From positions 7,218,373 to 7,282,372 of the forward strand of contig CAKAKS010000062.1 in the NCBI GenBank assembly GCA_916700875.1: a stretch of 64,000 bases of DNA, written 5' to 3'. Within the stretch, counting starts at the first letter, position 1; every line of letters starts with the position of its first letter. Below are positions 60,709-64,000 of the stretch, piece by piece. Source of the DNA: Sebastes aleutianus. Lineage: Eukaryota > Chordata > Actinopteri > Perciformes > Sebastidae. The notes beneath the pieces were generated by a model. The model saw only the letters and a list, made by a program, of their open reading frames with translations. It made no database searches and was not told where the DNA came from. Position numbers and translations under genes: made by a program.

Positions 60709-61316
60709 CTCCGGGGTCTGAGAAGTGAAGCCAATGCTGAAGTGCCTTAAACTTGCATTCTTTCTAACAGCCAGCAGGGGGCGACTCCTCTGGTTGCTAA
60801 AAGAAGTCTGATTGTATAGAAGTCTATGAGAAAATGAGCCTACTTCTCACTTGATTTATTACCTCAGTAAACATTGTAAACATGAGTTTATGATCTCATT
60901 CGCTAGTTTCAAATCTTCTTCAATACAGCATGATATTCAATTAATAAATGATGGTCCCATTTAGAGTCAAATAGACCATAAAGCAGGGTATGCTTTAGGG
61001 CGTGGCTACTTTGTGATTTACAGGTCGCTACCACGCTGTTGTCTTGTCTGGGAGTTGGTTGGGTTTTCGTCTTACAACTTTAACCGTTTCACAGTGTGTT
61101 TTCAGTTCATGAAAGTTAATTGTAACATTTTGGTCACATATAAACATCTTATTCAGCCTTCGGTTGTACTTAACTCCACCCTCTCGTTTCACTTCTGGTT
61201 GCCAAAAAACAAGATGGTGACGGCCAAAATGCTGAACTTGAGGCTTTAAAACAGCAGTCCACAAACCAATGGGTGACGTCACGGTGACTACGTCCACTTC
61301 TTATATACAGTCTATG
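60709..61316 (-). mobile_element. Near full-length copy of repeat family B, minus strand
   Basis: The right edge (tccacttcttatatacagtctatgg) is the complement of the left end of the copies at 889 and 37605. The left edge (ctgagaagtgaagccaatgc) is the complement of the other end. An 89-aa minus-strand frame runs through it (containing YNRRLNK and NFHELKTHCE); the same frame is open in 889-1151 and broken in 37605-38184. Confidence 0.8.
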
Positions 61317-62095
61317 GGTATAATGGCTTTTTCACAGACTTTTACAAGGGGGAATCATAAAAAATATCAAGTTGGCATCTATTGGTGGCTGAAATCTTTC
61401 TTGTCTTTTGGAAGTTCACCCTTCAGAAGTATCCCAGAACAAGTCAATGACTCCCTACCAGCTACCAGGAGAGAAAGCAAATAAAAAGTGTTTGCCTCCT
61501 GGGGTCACTTAAAATATCACAAGACATAAACGTATCAGTATACAGTACAGCGTAAAGGACTGTTTCAGTGTTGCATGTTTCATCCCATTTGCACATTATA
61601 TCACATATATCTCATATATGTGTTAGCTGGTACAGATTACCAAGCGTCGGGGTTCCATTTCCTATAAGATGATTTTTATACCATACAGACATGAATGGAA
61701 ACCAGTGGCAGCCTTGATGGTAGGACGGAAGGTTCTTTTAAAGGACTATGTATATTCTGAGACAGTTTTCAATTAACACACTTGCAATTAGTTAGTGCAA
61801 CACCAATTAATTGCCAGTGTAACGTAGAGCGCCTTTTACTCAAGCTGGTTCTATACCTCTATGTTCCCTATCTTTAGTGCCAAATCACATACTAACTTCC
61901 AGGAATTGTCCAAGGACATTTTGAAGAAATTAATGGACCCGTAAAATAACACTTATATAATTAACACTGAAAAACATCAGTGTGCTTTGGAAAATTGTTC
62001 AAGGTAATAATTGATAGCCATTAAGATATAACGTTTAAAAAGCAGTGGCCCTTTTTAAAAAAAAAGGTAACTTACAATCTACTTCAATCTAATAA
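61317..62095. other. Intron sequence, no recognisable feature
   Basis: No gene or element supported. A run at 62057-62066. Confidence 0.45.
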
Positions 62096-62370
62096 CGTGT
62101 CAAGTTAAGAAACCAAAGGAAGGAGAAAGAAGAGAGAAGTGGGGGAAATGGGAAGGAGGAATCCAGATGTGAAGGAGGAAAGGGAAGCTATAAAAGAGGA
62201 CAGAAATGAAGGAGAAGAAATAGAAGAAGAGAGAAGCAGAGCAGTTAGGGTGAATACAGCAGAGGGAGGGAAGTCATGTTAATTACATCACTGTAAAGGA
62301 TGAGTTGAGGTTGGGTGAGGAGGACGAGGGAGAGACGACGGAGAGAAAGACGGAGGGAGAGTAGAGAACT
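62096..62370 (+). repeat. Polypurine tract
   Basis: A/G-biased stretch on the plus strand (ggaaggagaaagaagagaga, gaggacgagggagagacgac). It is the third long purine tract on the same strand within intron 1, with 44305-44600 and 57840-58115. Confidence 0.75.
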
Positions 62371-64000
62371 AATGGGTTTTGAAGGTTGAATGAGCGCCGT
62401 CAGGAGAGAGCATCAATCTGTGCCTCATCTCTTTCTGACCATAAACTACATGTGTGCACGTACACACTCACACGCTAATGTAGTGTGGACGCAGCGGGCC
62501 ATATCTGCTTCTTGTAGTGCTCAGCGAGTCAGAGAGGAGAACATGCTGCCTTCCATTATTCAATCAAAACCACATTAAACCTCTCCATCTCTCTCCGTTT
62601 GTCTCTACATATATCTTCGTCTCCTTAACCCTTTTTATTCACTCTTTATGGAGCGAGGGCGGTATATTGCTGCGACGCTAACCGGCCCCAGTCGGTGCCA
62701 AGCGTGTTACGTTTCAAAACGATTCCCCAGCACAAGCTGCAACACAACTTTTAAAGTAATGGGAACGGAGATAATCTTTGGCTCCATAAAACGCAGAGTG
62801 TCCTTTATTCTTCACTCTGCGGGGAGAGAGTGATCAACTTTAGAGAGAGAGGGAGAGAGGAAAAAAGCAATCCAGTTTATTCAGCAATAAGTGCCTGTGA
62901 CAGAGAAGATAAATGTGACATTAAAACTCCTTGTACTGCTACAGCTTTAAACAACCAGCTGTGCGAGTGAGTGTGTGTACCTGTGAGCCAGGAAGGTTAT
63001 GGCGAATGACTCCCTTAATCATGTTCAGTGCGATGTTTCTTGTTTTTATGCTACTCTACAGTGAATGCCACTCCGGTCAAGGTGTGTGTGTGTGTGTGTG
63101 TGTATGTGTGTGTGTGTGTGTTCTGGTTTAGGAAAAAAAAGATGTACCCACAGTGATGTGATGGGAGCTGATTTATCTCCAAGGCAGAGACAGGTCTGAC
63201 CTTTAACTTCACTGGGAGGAGAGAAGGAAGGAGGGAAATCGTGGGGAGAGAAACGACAACCTTGCTTCTCTGTCTTTTTATTCTATGCAAAAGGTTGATA
63301 TTGTTGCTGTAAAACACATCGCTTCCTGTGAAAGAGAGAGAGAGAGAGAGAGAGAGCTTGTGGAGAACAGCTTACCTGAGCTGGGTATACACTGATGATA
63401 TATTAATAATGGAAAGTAGCAAATTATACATGTATTCATGTGGAAATGTCACAAATTACCTTTTTAAACTTCAACTTTGTTATCATACTGAAGTAAATTT
63501 GGATGGCAAACAAGTCACAGAAATACACTGAAGCAACTATCAATAGTCAAGGACGTAAAAAAGCAATGTTGAATATATGGTTAAGGACTAGAGCATGGTT
63601 GAAATAGTTTGTGCAGTGAACATAAGTGGCACTAATTTGGTGAAGTCACAGTCAAGTGTGCAACAGCCTGGTGCTGTTGGGGCAGGATTCAGTCCAGTAA
63701 CCACCACGGTGGATGCGACATGCTCGATCGCACCTCGACAATGTGTGCCTCTCAAATTGGAGAGTGCAGATGGAGCAGGTAGACCTGCCGCCTTCAGATG
63801 GCTGTAAAGGGAGTTAATCAGCTGAAAATGAAGGCCTTAATACATGCAAGCTGTTGGTGGATGACAGAAGGTGGCAAGAATCAGACGTTAATCTCTGCAA
63901 CCTGGCTTCCTGGCATCATTATCACAATTAAACTTTGTTCGAAAAATACATAATGAAAGTGAAAGAAACAATGCAAACCTAAATACAATGGTTTTTTTAA
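62371..64000. repeat. Intron sequence with microsatellites; otherwise nothing seen
   Basis: Interrupted (GT)n at 63082-63121 and (GA)12 at 63333-63356, with short GA runs near 62841. No exon encoding channel segment IS1 was recognised up to the right edge. Confidence 0.6.

Larger units (their letters stand above)
32201..64000 (+). other. Intron 1 of the calcium channel gene (5' part; end not in window)
   Basis: I looked for an exon encoding the IS1 sequence (WFE..SMLVI..NCVTLGM type) and found none, so the intron probably extends past the right edge (more than 31.8 kb). The content is mobile elements, microsatellites and unique non-coding DNA, listed separately. Small exons can be missed by eye. 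Confidence 0.6.

Overview
The window looks like vertebrate nuclear DNA, most likely from a percomorph (perch-like) teleost fish. Three things point there: very sparse coding content, many (CA)n/(GT)n and (GA)n microsatellites, and numerous short non-autonomous transposons and tRNA-derived SINE pieces of types I associate with percomorph genomes. The lineage call rests on memory and was not searched. There are no bacterial operons, CRISPR arrays, rRNA genes or convincing tRNA genes.

One protein-coding feature can be supported: the first coding exon (31752-32200, + strand) of a T-type (Cav3) voltage-gated calcium channel alpha-1 subunit. It encodes an acidic N-terminal cytoplasmic tail followed by the conserved block that leads into transmembrane segment IS1. 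A pyrimidine-rich 3' splice site lies 24 nt before the ATG, so at least one non-coding 5' exon lies upstream, possibly in the CA/CG-rich stretch at about 30.1-30.6 kb. The exon ends at a perfect minor-class (U12-type) AT-AC 5' splice site, ATATCCTTT. I found no second coding exon, so intron 1 appears to exceed 31.8 kb and run off the right edge.

Layout. Positions 1-30,000 are upstream intergenic or 5' regulatory DNA, with scattered transposon remnants, microsatellites, a 118-nt near-perfect hairpin (15248-15365) and one isolated exon-like segment (16923-17036). Positions 30,000-31,727 are the likely promoter, leader and 5'UTR intron; a 42-bp minisatellite lies close to the acceptor. Positions 31,728-32,200 are the coding exon. 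Positions 32,201-64,000 are intron 1, filled with mobile elements, SINE sequence, purine tracts, G-quadruplex motifs and long CA/GT arrays.

The best-resolved mobile elements fall into two groups. One is hAT-like, with CAGGG-type ends and 8-bp target duplications (6677-7082, 51511-52551, 56597-57215). The other is a set of inverted-repeat or fold-back elements bounded by TTAA with AGG/CCT-like ends (5706-6281, 25311-25743, 28948-29572, 41311-41885, 42463-43338, 50656-50996, 54082-54608). Two elements carry nested insertions. Two further families occur as inverted pairs, one flanking the promoter/first-exon region and one inside intron 1. I found no evidence for a new multi-gene system; the best leads are the AT-AC intron, the 51-bp-arm hairpin and the shared TTAA ends.
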